DNA of 64,000 nt from Melanocharis versteri (taxonomy: Eukaryota; Chordata; Aves; Passeriformes; Melanocharitidae), in NCBI GenBank assembly GCA_013397845.1, contig VZTG01001939.1, positions 1 through 64,000 on the forward strand, given 5' to 3'. The notes below the pieces were generated by a model. It did no database searches. It was not told where the DNA came from and saw only the letters and a program-made list of their open reading frames with translations. Numbering within the stretch: position 1 is the stretch's first letter; every line of letters begins with the position of its first letter. Below are positions 24,420 to 35,735 of the stretch, piece after piece. A program made the translations under genes and the position numbers.

Positions 24420-26440
24420 GTAAAGCACAAAGCAAACATGACTGACAGCATAGAATAATCCATTTATGGGGGATGCATCTCTGCAGTGCTTTCAGCCAGC
24501 CTCCCTCCCAAAGCTTCTCAGTTAGGAACTGTCACACAACAGTAATTTTCTCACTGTCCATGAGGCTTCCTCGGCTTTATTGTCCGTAGTGCCTAGCATG
24601 TTAGTGGTCCCTCTGCTAAGGCACCATCCCTGTTTCCATCACACCTGCCCAATTTCTGATCTGTTTTCCTTGTAGAACTGGAATTTTTGCCTCACAGGCA
24701 GACTTGAATTTTAATTTCTATTTTAAATATAAAGCTAATTAGGCAGTGACAGATCAAACCAATCAACTGGCACCTCTTCAGCTAAGTATGTTAACTATGA
24801 AACTCTCCCCCTATTCTTAAGTTCTGTCAACATTTTACTCCATCTTAAGAGCTTGATGCTACCTGGAAATCCTTATAAATGTACATTCTCATACTAAATT
24901 ATGGTAGAAGGTTTCTATCCAGGCTATCAAACTGCTTTAATGCTAATTACTTTATATCAGCTCTCGTTTCTGTCACCATTTATTCAGCCATTCTCTGGAA
25001 AAGCTCACCGAACTTCCTTCAGAAACACGTTTCTGCTGGAGGCAAACACAAATACCTGGCAGCAGTAAGACTTCTCCAGTGCTGATGGTCTCCTTACCAG
25101 TTTGGGGTGATGACAGCTAGCAGGTAAAGCAGTCGAGTTACAGGAGGAGAGGACAGGCACAGCCACACAGATGAGGGGACCAGCAGGTACCACACTCCGT
25201 GCCACCCTCCTTCTCTGGTATATCAGTCCAGATATTGTGGCAAGAAGGGTGAGCATGAAGGTTCACAGGGTGGGCCACAAACCACATCTGGCAGTGTCCT
25301 CTGCCTTCAGAAGAGATAGGGAGACACCACATCACTGCACAGTGCAGAGCAAGGTGGTTTTTCATCACTACAGAGAACAAAGGCAGTGATGTGGAACACA
25401 GAAGGAAAGAATAAAACCCTTTCCCCCTATCCTATGACTCCATATGTGGCAGAGTATGAGAGTGGTTGAAGGCATGCACACACTTTCCCCAGAAACAGGA
25501 AAGGGATAGTTTAATCTTCCTTAAAAAAAGCCAGGTAGGGGACATGTTTCCGAAAAGATGAAAGCCACAAGAAGATATTGTATGGATACTTCCAGCAAAA
25601 ATGTTTTCAATGCTCAGAGCTGTGGCTCCCATTCTTGCATGTTAAACAAATACATCACTGAGCTTGCATGCTATTTGGTTAACACTGGATCCACAGCAGA
25701 GGAATTGAAATTAGACTTGTAGTTTGAGGAGAGAAGAAAAATACTAATTTTGAAAGCTAAAGTTATGCCAGCCATCCAAAGCTGTTAAGCACTGTGGATC
25801 TCTGAAGAAGTGTTTTTGGCACCAATGCAAATAAATGTAAACTGAGTAAAGACTATATGAAAACAGCATGATGAAATTTAAATGCCAGTAAATAATGTTT
25901 TTGCTCAAGAGGAATTTAATTTAGAAGATACTGTTTAAGTTACTAACTACTGTACCATTTGCAACTATAGAAAGAAGAAAATTCATGGACATTTTTCTTC
26001 ATGGACCAGGATATGTTTATTAGTATAAATACTATCAATACTTTGCTGCTACTGAGAATCTGCTATCACCATGTAATCATCAAAATAATACACAAAAGAG
26101 CATATATCAAGTGCATGATAGTGTGGAGTGTTATCTTTAGCAACAAAAGTTGAAAATGAGCCACAAAACCTAGAAGTTATAGAAATAATCTACATGACTA
26201 CAATGAATCCTTCCTATTGTACTGGAGAGTTGTTTATTCTTGACAAACCACACATCGCGGAAGATTTTTTTTTTAATCAGGCTCAGAGGTTTTAGACCTT
26301 TCCACCTACAAAGCAGTGTGCTCTCAGCCTTTGAGGATGGACAAGCACTGGTTAAATTAAAACAGTGCTTCTAAGAGAAAATGAATACAAAAACATTTCT
26401 ATTCAAGCAGTTCATAGCAGTGGCTTTAAAATAAAAAATT
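24420..26440. other. Noncoding DNA with an enhancer-like patch at about 24660-25010
   Basis: The patch at 24660-25010 contains AGCTAATTAGG, CAAACCAATCAACTGG, TTAACTATG and TGCTAATTAC words without low-complexity runs. That suggests homeodomain and PBX-type binding, but this is inference only. The rest (25010-26440) shows overlapping short ORFs on both strands (25005-25389) without domains, and nothing else recognisable. Confidence 0.4.
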
Positions 26441-27224
26441 ATGCTAGAAAATAACAAGGTGCTGCTTGACCTCATGCATAACAAACCAGGAAGGCCTTGT
26501 TGGAGATGTGAAGGCTGGGGGCAGCCTTGGCTGCAGTGGCCATGGGATTGTGGAGTTCAGTACCAGGTCAGGAGGAAGCAGGGCAGAAGTGAGATTACAA
26601 CCATGGACTTCAGGAGAGCTAGCGTTAGCCTCTTCAGAGATCTTGGAAAAATCCTTCTGGACCACAAGCTGTCCATGAGCCAGCAGTGCCCTGGTGGCCA
26701 AGAAGGCCAATGGGATCCTGGGGAACATTAGGAAGAGCACTGACAGCAGGTTGAGGGAGGTGATCCTGCCACTCTACTCAGCCCTGGTGAGGCCACAGCT
26801 GGAGTGCTGTGTCCAGTTCTGGGCTCCTCAGCGCAAGAGAGACATGGAACTCCTGGAGGGAGTCCAGTGGTGAGTGACAAAGACAATTAAGGGACCCCTT
26901 ATATTAATTAAGGGTATCTCTATTATAAGGACATGCTTAGAGAGCTGGGCCTGTTCAGCCTTGAGAAGAGATGACTGAGAGGGGAATCTCATCAATGCCT
27001 ACGGGTACCTGAAGGGAGGTGTCAAGAGGATGTTTCCAGGCTCTTCTCAGTGGTGCCAAGCAAAAGGACAAGAGGAAATGTGCAGAAACTGAGGCACAGG
27101 AAGTTCCCCCTGAACACGAGGAAGAACATCTTTCTTTATAGTGCATGTAACCGTGCATGCAAACGATCAGGCTTCCCAGAGAGGTGGAGTCCCTTCCAAC
27201 CTTACCCATTCTGTGATTCTGTGA
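26441..27224 (+). mobile_element. CR1 LINE copy with internal deletion of the reverse-transcriptase region
   Basis: The left part (about 26450-26640) encodes the end of the CR1 endonuclease: TNQEGLVGDVKAGGSLGCSGHGIVEF. The usual SDH-type catalytic motif reads SGH here. After a frameshift near 26590 comes TTMDFRRASVSLFRDL. At about 26646 the sequence jumps to DHKLSMSQQCPGGQEG, which lies beyond the reverse transcriptase in intact elements, so roughly 1 to 1.5 kb is missing. The 3' UTR then follows and the copy ends in the CR1 tail ATTCTGTGATTCTGTGA at 27209-27225. The junction segment is closely similar to 11868-12020 of the other CR1 copy, so both belong to related subfamilies. Inactive. Confidence 0.92.
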
Positions 27225-30200
27225 AATGTTGGGTCAACCCCCTTACAATGCTTACTACCCTTCAGCTCAATTTGCTTTGATTTCAAACCAGACCTCCTGC
27301 TCTAGGGACTTTCCCATTGCTAAAGCAAGTCAATTCTCTATTTTTTTTTCACCAGCAAAATCTTCAGGCCTTGTGTGGCGAGCTTTTGCTACGTAGCCTG
27401 CTCCCCACAAGACCAGAACTAACATTGCTCTCTGCAGTAGAGGCAGGAGTGGCTGCCTGGTTATAACCCTTAAGAGAGCTTTGAAGCCTTTAGGAGTTTT
27501 ATGTGTCACAGCTTTCCTTCCCCATTGCATGAATAATGCTCTCATTGCCATTCTTTTTGGATTTTATCTGCATATGATAATTTCTTCAAGCTGAAAGTTC
27601 CTCCAGTAATCACAATATTTCATCCATGGTCACCTGGTAAATGTCTCATTTGCACTAATGTAGAAATGTGGCAACACGTTGCCTAGTGACCAGGAGCATT
27701 CCCCTCCACCCTTTTCTCTCACAAAGTGAGGCTTTTTCTATAGCAAATAAGCGAGTATTTTAATGTTATGGAATTAAGTTTTATTAGATGTCAGCTTCCT
27801 AATAACATTGGCAAGATCTATAAAATAGAATTCCACACATCTGCTTGCCAAATGGCTTTCTAAGCCTCCTAATGTTTCCATTTATGCAACACAATCCTAT
27901 TTTATATGTCATTTTACAGCTCTAGGAAAAACACTTTCCAGTAGAAACACATTCCAATGCATACGTTTGGCTTACAGGAATATACACAGGCGACAGTCCA
28001 GTGCCTATCCAAAGGATTTGCTCTCTTTTCCTACTCCAATTCCAAACAGTCATGGTCTGTATTTCACCTCCGTCTAAACAGCCCTTCCATTACACAGTTA
28101 ATAACAAGTGCAGGAACTACTGAGTGAAGTCCTTCCGTTTGTGATCTGCAGGTGGTGATAATGGTCCCTTTGGCTTTAAACACTTGTGTGTCAGATTAAC
28201 GCAGAGGGAACGCAGGATGATGCACGGAGCAGGATGTCAGCTGCAGTGCTGCCAGCACCCAGCTCACAGACCGTGGGCCCGGTTCGAACAATATGCACAG
28301 CAGGCTTAAAACGTAAGGATTTTAGATATAAAAAAGTAATGGGATGCTCGCTTGTTTTAGTTGCCTCCATGTTCTTTTTCATGCTTCACCCTTCACATGT
28401 CTCTCCTATCAGTAGATAGGAAAAAGGCAACAGTTAAAAACATGCTGTGGCATATTTTCAAATAAAAGCTGCTAGTCTCACATAAAATTCCAGTTTCTGA
28501 GGTCTTTGAGAAAAACAAAGCCCTGCAAAATTCAGTCAATTCACCTGTGGATAACTTGGAAGCAAATTCCTCTGCCATCCAGATACAACTTTTCTGTGGC
28601 ACCCCACGACAGTGCACCATCTCAAAGCTTCTCAGAGGGAGACTCCATCCTTCAAATGACCCTCCACTCTGTCCCCCTCGAAACACTGCACTGACATCTC
28701 TGAAGCAACCAACCACCAGCATCCAAAAGCTTCATCTGTTTCAGGGACCAAAAGGAGAAGTCAAAACTTCCCCTAGCAATGATAACTCAAGTTCATGAAG
28801 TAAATTCTGGCATTTTCCTGTGCTTTCTAGAGCAGACATGAATACTGACTTAAACACAGCTGCATGGGATATTCTCAGCCAAAATGAAGAGGAGATTAAA
28901 TGCGCAAAGAATGAAGCAAAAATTCTGTAAGATGACCCAAGAGAAATAACAGGTCCTGTCATATATCATGTTGTCTAATGTTAAGATCATTAAAACCCTT
29001 GAATGCTGCCATAGACAAACACTCTCTCTTGTGGGAAAGGAATACCATCTCTCTTGTAAGGAAGCAGGAGAACAGCCTTAAGAAAACGGTAGAAAAACTT
29101 CGACCTTTGGGTTTTGGTTATGAAGTTGTATTTATTCCATCCCTTTCTGAACAGAGATTTGATTTAACATTTTAAAAGGCTCTAATTCCCAGTTCCATAA
29201 ATGACTTTTATTTTTTAATATGACTGGCTTCTAATTCAGTTGAGCATATTTAAAAAGTACACAGTTAAGTAGAAACCATATAAATATTGCTCAGCTTCCA
29301 GCAAGCCTCACTGCAATTGGCAAGGGTAACAACCACAGTTCAGCTTCAGGACAGCCAAGAGGAAGGACAGAAAAGGCCCAAGTGAATTAAGTGAGAAATT
29401 TCAGAAAGAGGGATGAAAGGCTTTGCTGGAAATTATTAGTGTATGGGAAAAAAGAAAGAACTTGCAGACAACCTGGAGGAGTTTAGTTGTACATAGCCCA
29501 AGCATATAGGAAAAGCCACTGTCTGAGGTGCCTTAGGCTGTGAGCAAGAAAGCTTTCCAACTATTAAATTTCATGCTTCCTAAGGGAATTTGGAGTTTGT
29601 CCACCTATTTATAAATGAGCAAAATTCTTCCAGCTAGAGAGAGGATCAGGGATGGAACTGTTGAGCTACATTTCTACCTGCTGAGTTGTCTATAGCAGTG
29701 ACAGCTGGCAAAAAATTTTGCTACGGGTTGCACATTTACAGTCTCAGATTTTATTAAAAAGTGGTGGAAAACATTCCTTATAAAACCTTGCTTGGGTGTT
29801 ATTTATGAATACTGAAGGGCCAGATTTATAAAGTGAATCAGGGATTACAGTTCATTTTGGCTGTAAGCAGCTCCTTTTGTTATTGAGTGTAAGGGGAGGG
29901 AGGAGAAGACGTATCTAATATGTACCATCAAGTTTTTCCCTCTTTAAGCCTTCTTCCATCTTTCTTCCCATTTTTCCTCCTGTCTCTTCTAGGATGGCTG
30001 CTTTGAGCAATTCAGCTGCTTTCTACGAAAAGAGACTGAAACCAGGTCCTTGGGCTCTTATACTGACCAAGGCACATAACTCCATTTCCTAGCTGCTCTG
30101 TCTGGAGGAAGCACTGGCATCTGAAATGTGGCCAGCTCGGCCAGAAAGTCAATGAATGCAGAGAACTTGGCAGACATTCCATGTATGGACACACAACAAA

Positions 30201-33200
30201 ATAATTGTCCACCCCGCACCAGAGCTGCACGCATGCCAGGGATCACACCTTTCTAATTCCGGGCCTGGAGACCACAGACCAAGAGCCATTTGGTGGGGAA
30301 ACAGGAGCAGGTTATTACTCTGGAGAAACAGAAGCAAGTCCAATTCCATGTGTGTGCTGCCTCTACACCGCATGCACTATCTGGCTAGATACAGACTCCC
30401 ACTTCACCTAAGGCAAGCCAGCATTAGCTGCCTCACGAGAGCGCTGCTGAAACAGCCTCTGTAAAGTGCTCTGTGCCTGAAGAAAAGCAGAGAACAGACA
30501 CCCTGAGGACCCCTCTGGGTCTACAGCACTGCTGCTTACAGGGGCAGGAATCTTTCCAGCCCCTTCCTCTTCCTGAAGCATTTTAACACAGTGAAGAAAC
30601 AGAAATAAAGCACTAAGTTTCTGGCTTTAGAGTGGTGTATATCCCCACCCCAGGATTCCCTTCAATCCACCTTCTCTTTCCATTTATACTCTGCATCGCA
30701 CAGCACTTAACACTGGGTTTAAAGGAGTCTCCACTACTCTCAACCCAGTATGGGCTGCCCCACATTGCTACTTTGCCTAAGTGCTTCATGTATTTTTAAA
30801 AACATCACCACATTCTGCTGGTTCAAAAGTTGCTAAGTCAATCTCAGAAAGAAAGAAATTATTAAGGAATTACCTGAAAACAGCAACACAATGAAACTTC
30901 TGTTTCAGGTTGCCGTCAATATTTTGTTTTAAAGAATATAATTTGTATTACTGACAACAAAGCTGTTATGAAGTTCTGGGACTTGGAAGTCAGTCCTTAA
31001 ATAGCATGCATAAAACTCATGGGAGGGAGGGGGAAGCTAAATACTCAAGACCTATTGAAAGAACAGAGCAGGCTACTGGGAAAACAGCGAAGACAGAAAA
31101 AAATTGAGAAAAAAACCCCCACTCCTGAGGAAGTCGTGCCTCTGTTTTACTCCCCAGATATGTGGAGAACCTGCAGTGCTACTAGGTCAGTTTTCTTTTC
31201 CTCCTTTTTAAAAACAGGCTAGGCAGGTATGGAAAAGAAATACAATATTGTTCTTCAAAGCCCAAGGGCCGCCACAGGAAATCAAATCTTTTTGAGTCAG
31301 CAGGACAGTGTGTTTGATAAAATACTGTCAAGTTTGGGCAGCATAACCTGGACCAGTATGATGGAAAAATACAGGCAAGGGCATGCCATGGGAGTCAAGC
31401 TGGGATGGAAGCAAGGGAACTAAAGTGTGGACTGTGTTTCAGAGCAAAGAAATTATTAAGAAGCTTCCCAGAGGCAGAACTAGATACCCATGACATGCAT
31501 TATTCAAACGTGAAGGGGAGGAAAGCACCAGTTAGCTATAACATAAGGGATATTTATACACTTGCAAATGGGGAAGTGCTTTGATTTACAAGGTAGAACA
31601 GCCAAAAGCCTTGCTTCATTACACCTGTGAGACCAAGAAGGGCTGTCTCTTACCTACTTTGTATTTTAAAGGCAGAAGCTATCCAAACATTTTAGATGAG
31701 TACAGAAGCATTTTTTTTCAGACACTTATGCGATATTTCCAGTTTTCCAAGATTTCACAGCAAAACAATTAATACACCCATGTATTTTTGTGAATTCTTA
31801 CTGGACTCTTACTGAATTCGTCACCAAAAAATTCTGAAAGTTTTAAATTATTTTAAATTGGGGGAAATATGTTTTTCAATGTTTACTCAATGTCAACACT
31901 GTTACAGGCTCTCTTTGCACTGCCCAAGTTTCTCATTTATGGTATTGATATGACTTTCCTCTTCAACATCTCCTCTCCTTCCCTCCTGCCCCCTCACTCT
32001 TTGGACAACAGTCTGGTTTGCAATGGTAGATGGACATGGTAACTTTCTTAAAGAAACATCAAGATCAAAGTTCTATATGCTTTGTATATTTGAACACGTT
32101 TTAAATACATGTCATGACACGGCTGCTCAGCTGTATGACAAGCACAGTCAGCACGCTTTCCAGGCATATTTCTTAACATACAGGTGAAAAACTCCCTGAA
32201 GATCTTAATCATTAAATAACTATGCTAAAAGTCCCCTTACATACACATATGTGCAAAATGCAACTAGCAGCAAACACTACTTTCTTCCTTATCTTCTATT
32301 CTTTCCTTCCTTTTTTATTCTATTTTCAGTGGTAGTCTTTTAAACTCAGACAGCAAGGTCATCTGACTAATCAGATAAGAAAAAACACAGAATAAAGGAT
32401 GAGCAAACAATTGCTTTTGATTTTCCTGAAAAACACAACTAAATAACCCTGAACACACCCCACACATACTTCAAGTAAATCATCAGTCATATTTTGTTTT
32501 TATAGTCAGTTGAAAAGAAATGAGATTAATCTATGGTTGTTGTTACATGTCACTTTTAAACAATTTTTTAGTGTTAAATGCAAGCAAAACACAAGATATT
32601 TCAGTATCAAAATGAAATATTTAATGAAGAATAATTGCAATGTATACTTCCCAGTTTTACTTCTTTACTTTCTGCAACAGGCAATCCCAAAATGTGTCTT
32701 TAACAAAGGGGCTTTTCACCCAGAAGTTATACTTGGCTATATAATAGTCAGAATGAATACACCAACTTATTCCAAAGCTACAATAGCCTTGTTGATGAAC
32801 TCCAATATTATTATCTCAAAAATAAGTATTATCTTACAGCAGCACATCTTCACTACCCACACATACTCAGAGGAACACGACTGCTGGTCGTGTAACCTGT
32901 TCTAAAATTGTACTGAAAGGAAGTGATTGAAAGAAAGCATGAAACGCTGCACGTTGGAGGAGTTATCTTGCAAAAGGAAGCATGTCCACGAGCTCCACAA
33001 GCCAACAATGTTACTATTCCACCCCACTGCTTTCATCAGGACCATTATATTACTGTATAATCCTGAGGAGCTGCTGAAAATGGACCATGCTGTGCTAAGA
33101 ACCAAGCACTCTACATAAGTACAGGGAACTCAGAAGTCCCTGTAGTGCCATTAGCTAAAGCCCGGAAAATGAAACAAGACCAAAAAGGGGTAGGTAATGC

Positions 33201-34950
33201 CTGGCTGTAAAAGCCAACCAGTGGCAAAGTTAGGAGCAAAGCTCCAAACTCCTAATTCCCAGCCTAAGATTTAAATAATGTGAATGACAAAAGCTTTCAG
33301 ACTGCTTTTACAATCTAACCAACAAGAACCAAGAACATACGTTATATTTGCAGAAGTGACCTTGAAGCTCCATTGCTCAGTATCCCAAATACTCAAGAGT
33401 CAAACTGAAATCAAAGTCTCCAGGAACTATGACTACCTGAAACAGGATATTGCTGGCCTTTGCCGCTGAACAGTGAATTTTTTCTAGTGTGAACTTCTCA
33501 TTTAAGCATCGATTTTGGGATTAAGGAATGCAAATAAAGAAAAAGACCATCCCCAGTGAAATCACATGTCATTCATGATTAACCAGTGCATCATAACCCA
33601 GGAGTGGGATGACAGAAAATATTTTAATATTTTAATGTGTATTTTGCGTCCTTGAAGACTGCCAAAGTTCAGCTAAGTTTAACAGAGATTTTCCTCTTTA
33701 GGAGAGGAGCTTCATGTGTTTAAAAATGCATTTGGGTGTTTTTTGAAAGTTTCTGGCATTTTTTAAGTGTATGCATTTTTCTTTATTGATTTTTGTTCTT
33801 GGAATATGATAGAAATCCTAATCAAGCAAACACTATAGCAGAGGAATAATTTCATACATCTGTTACCCTGCCAAACTCTCCCACACAGTTTCGATCCAAA
33901 TACAGCCGATGAAATACTTCTGAGCACCCTCACAGATTCAGTTTGGCTCACACCTTTAAGTGGAGACAAATACTGGTGGGGAGGGAGAAGAGAGAAACTG
34001 CTAAGCTCCCATTTATCTGCCTAAACACAGCACTCAGATCTCCTAAATTACTCAGTTTCACAGGAAAGATAAGATTTCTGCTGCTAAGCAGCCCAAATAT
34101 TTGCCCATCCTCTCCTGAACATGGACAATCACGCTTACTATGAGACGTGACAGTGATGAAAAGGATGTTTTTGCAGTCATACAGGCCAACTCCTGGAGTC
34201 AGAAGACAGCGTGACTGCACAGCTCAGGTTGTGCTGTTTGCAGCATTTCTTGGTGCTGAGAATATTTGCCATTAGAGAATTAGCAAAGAGATGTATTAAT
34301 ATAAAAGTAATAAAATTCCAAAGACTGAAAATATGCAGAACTGTTAAAGTGCCTGTGGGAAGGCCAATATATAGAAGAACAAAACTTCCCAGAAAGGAGC
34401 CTACATTTTAGTGTTCTCTACTGGTTTAAGAGTAAAAAAAGGTCTTTAATTATTTAACAGCAAGTATTTACTTTGCCCAATGAAATCAGAGCCTGTAACC
34501 CTAAAGAGACAGGGCTCAGGAAGGATGAGGTCAGCCTAATGGTTGTTTTTTTAAAACACAATGCAACTGGATGCCCTGAAATCTACTCAGGAATTTGCAA
34601 GAAAAGAGTGAGGTATTCTTATATGAAAGTTATATTATTATAACAAACCCCATAAAAAGCACCCTGAGCTCATTCAGCACCTTTCAAATCCAAGTCTATG
34701 GCTGGGTTGTCACAGGTAAACAAATAAAAACTAAGAACTGTCCCAATGTCTACACTGTACCATAGAAAACCAGTCATTAAATTGCAATATTGTTTTAGAC
34801 ATGAACAGTGTAGAACGAAAACTTCAGGGAGCTTAACTGTGTCAATATTTACCCTGAAGGCCACTTAACAAGTTGCACTTGTTTTCAAGTAAGCAAACAG
34901 TGAATATTTGGAAACACTATTGTCTTTTCCTTCTCCCTGTAGAAGAAGCA
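27225..34950. other. Noncoding DNA, no gene recognised
   Basis: An enhancer-like, repeat-free AT-rich patch lies at 27560-27960. A very strong pyrimidine tract leads to an acceptor at 29992 (TGTCTCTTCTAG), followed by ATGGCTGCTTTG and a short 32-codon frame, with no clear donor. An acceptor-like tract ending AAAACAG at 31217 is followed 9 nt later by CAG|GTATGG. A minus-strand acceptor fused to a weak donor (TTTTCAG|GTAATT) sits at 30872-30882. A 131-codon AT-rich frame at 32510-32905 (+) has no known domain. No transposon was recognised. Confidence 0.5.
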
Positions 34951-34956
34951 TCTGGT
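34951..34956. repeat. Target-site duplication, left copy (TCTGGT)
   Basis: These six bases immediately precede the TG end of the LTR and are repeated exactly at 35730-35735. Six-base duplications are typical of alpha/beta-type (class II, ERVK-like) retroviral integration. Confidence 0.85.
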
Positions 34957-35040
34957 TGTCGCTCCGCCGGCAGTCTGAGCTTGCCCAGCAGGCCGGCAAA
35001 GGACCTTGAGTGGCGGCGGCTAGCGGAGGATTCAGCTCTC

Positions 35041-35056
35041 GGCTCTTAGAAGAGCC
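35041..35056. repeat. Perfect hairpin in LTR U5 (GGCTCTT/AAGAGCC)
   Basis: GGCTCTT AG AAGAGCC forms a 7-bp stem with a 2-base gap as DNA. It lies in U5 and would be in the 5' leader and 3' end of the proviral RNA. A related hairpin lies at 35173-35188. Confidence 0.7.
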
Positions 35057-35172
35057 TTTGTGCCGCCACTGGTTGGGCTTGTGATGAGCACGCGCCTGCT
35101 TACCAGCACGGCGGCCTTCTAGGAGCGGAGCTGTCCTGCTCTCAGTCCGCTTGGGCCTCGTCCGAGTGTTGT

Positions 35173-35188
35173 GGCTCTGAAAAGAGCC
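35173..35188. repeat. Second perfect hairpin in LTR U5 (GGCTCT/AGAGCC, GAAA spacer)
   Basis: GGCTCT and AGAGCC flank GAAA on the + strand, which is TTTC on the LTR sense strand. The stem shares its sequence with the hairpin 130 bp away, which suggests a duplicated structural element. Confidence 0.7.
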
Positions 35189-35409
35189 GTTTGCCTTCAG
35201 CTCTTTTAGGCAAAGCCCAAGCTCGGTGTAGCTACCAGCGTAGCGCGGGCGAAGAGAGAAAGAGGCGACTCTGTCTTGCGATTCCGGGCCTTTATTCCCG
35301 CGAAGGAGGTCCGAAGGGAACAAGCACAGAGCCTGGCCGGTGGCAATGGCCTCCTGGCTCAGGGGAGCATGGACTCTTATAGAACTGAACAGGGGGCGGG
35401 GAAAAGCAA

Positions 35410-35508
35410 ACAACCAATGAGGGCAAGGCATCCAAAACAAACCAATGAGGAACATGGAATAAGCACAAACAGCCAATGAGGGCAAGGCATCCAAAACGAA
35501 CCAATCCA
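35410..35508 (-). promoter_or_regulatory. Duplicated U3 enhancer with four phased CCAAT boxes
   Basis: A unit of about 59 bp containing CCAATGAGGGCAAGGCATCC is repeated twice in direct orientation, each copy carrying two CCAAT motifs. Motif starts at 35414, 35442, 35473 and 35501 are 28, 31 and 28 bp apart, close to three helical turns. CCAAT is the NF-Y core; the LTR TATA box lies about 35 bp downstream on the minus strand. The arrangement is directly visible; NF-Y binding is inferred. Confidence 0.7.
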
Positions 35509-35729
35509 GGGACAAGCTGAACAGAAACTTCGAGAACACATTACATCATGTCCTTCAGTGGTGGACCTGGGTGAGAACTTCCTTAATGATTGACAGTTGC
35601 CAGCTCTGGGGGGTTGCGGCCTATGCTTCGCCCTCAGCCTCTCCTTCATAATCACTATCTCTTTCTGGGAATTCAACCCAGTTTATATCATGAATCCTAA
35701 AGCTGAAGGAGGGCTGGGGCGCCGCAACA

Positions 35730-35735
35730 TCTGGT
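35730..35735. repeat. Target-site duplication, right copy (TCTGGT)
   Basis: Exact copy of 34951-34956 directly after the CA end of the LTR. It fixes the element boundaries. Confidence 0.85.

Larger units (their letters stand above)
34957..35729 (-). mobile_element. Solo LTR of a class II-like endogenous retrovirus, minus orientation
   Basis: The element is 773 bp, begins TGTCGCTCC and ends GCCGCAACA on the + strand (so it has TG...CA ends), and has perfect 6-bp duplications. The transcription signals read on the minus strand. Four CCAAT boxes appear as CCAAT on the + strand at 35414, 35442, 35473 and 35501. A GC box lies at about 35391-35401, a TATA box (TATAAGA) at 35375-35381, and the poly(A) signal AATAAA at 35291-35296. 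This gives U3 of about 350 bp, R of about 85 bp and a long U5 of about 300 bp. No gag, pol or env sequence or second LTR lies next to it, so it is a solo LTR left by recombination. CpGs are abundant compared with the flanks, which suggests a fairly recent insertion. The family name is not recognised. The 224-codon minus frame at 34865-35539 simply crosses U3, R and U5 and is not a gene. Confidence 0.88.

Noticed and set aside
34865..35539. 224-codon minus-strand open frame, the longest in the window
   Set aside because: It runs through U3, R and U5 of the solo LTR and into flanking DNA; its repeated segments come from the CCAAT enhancer duplication. It is not a gene.
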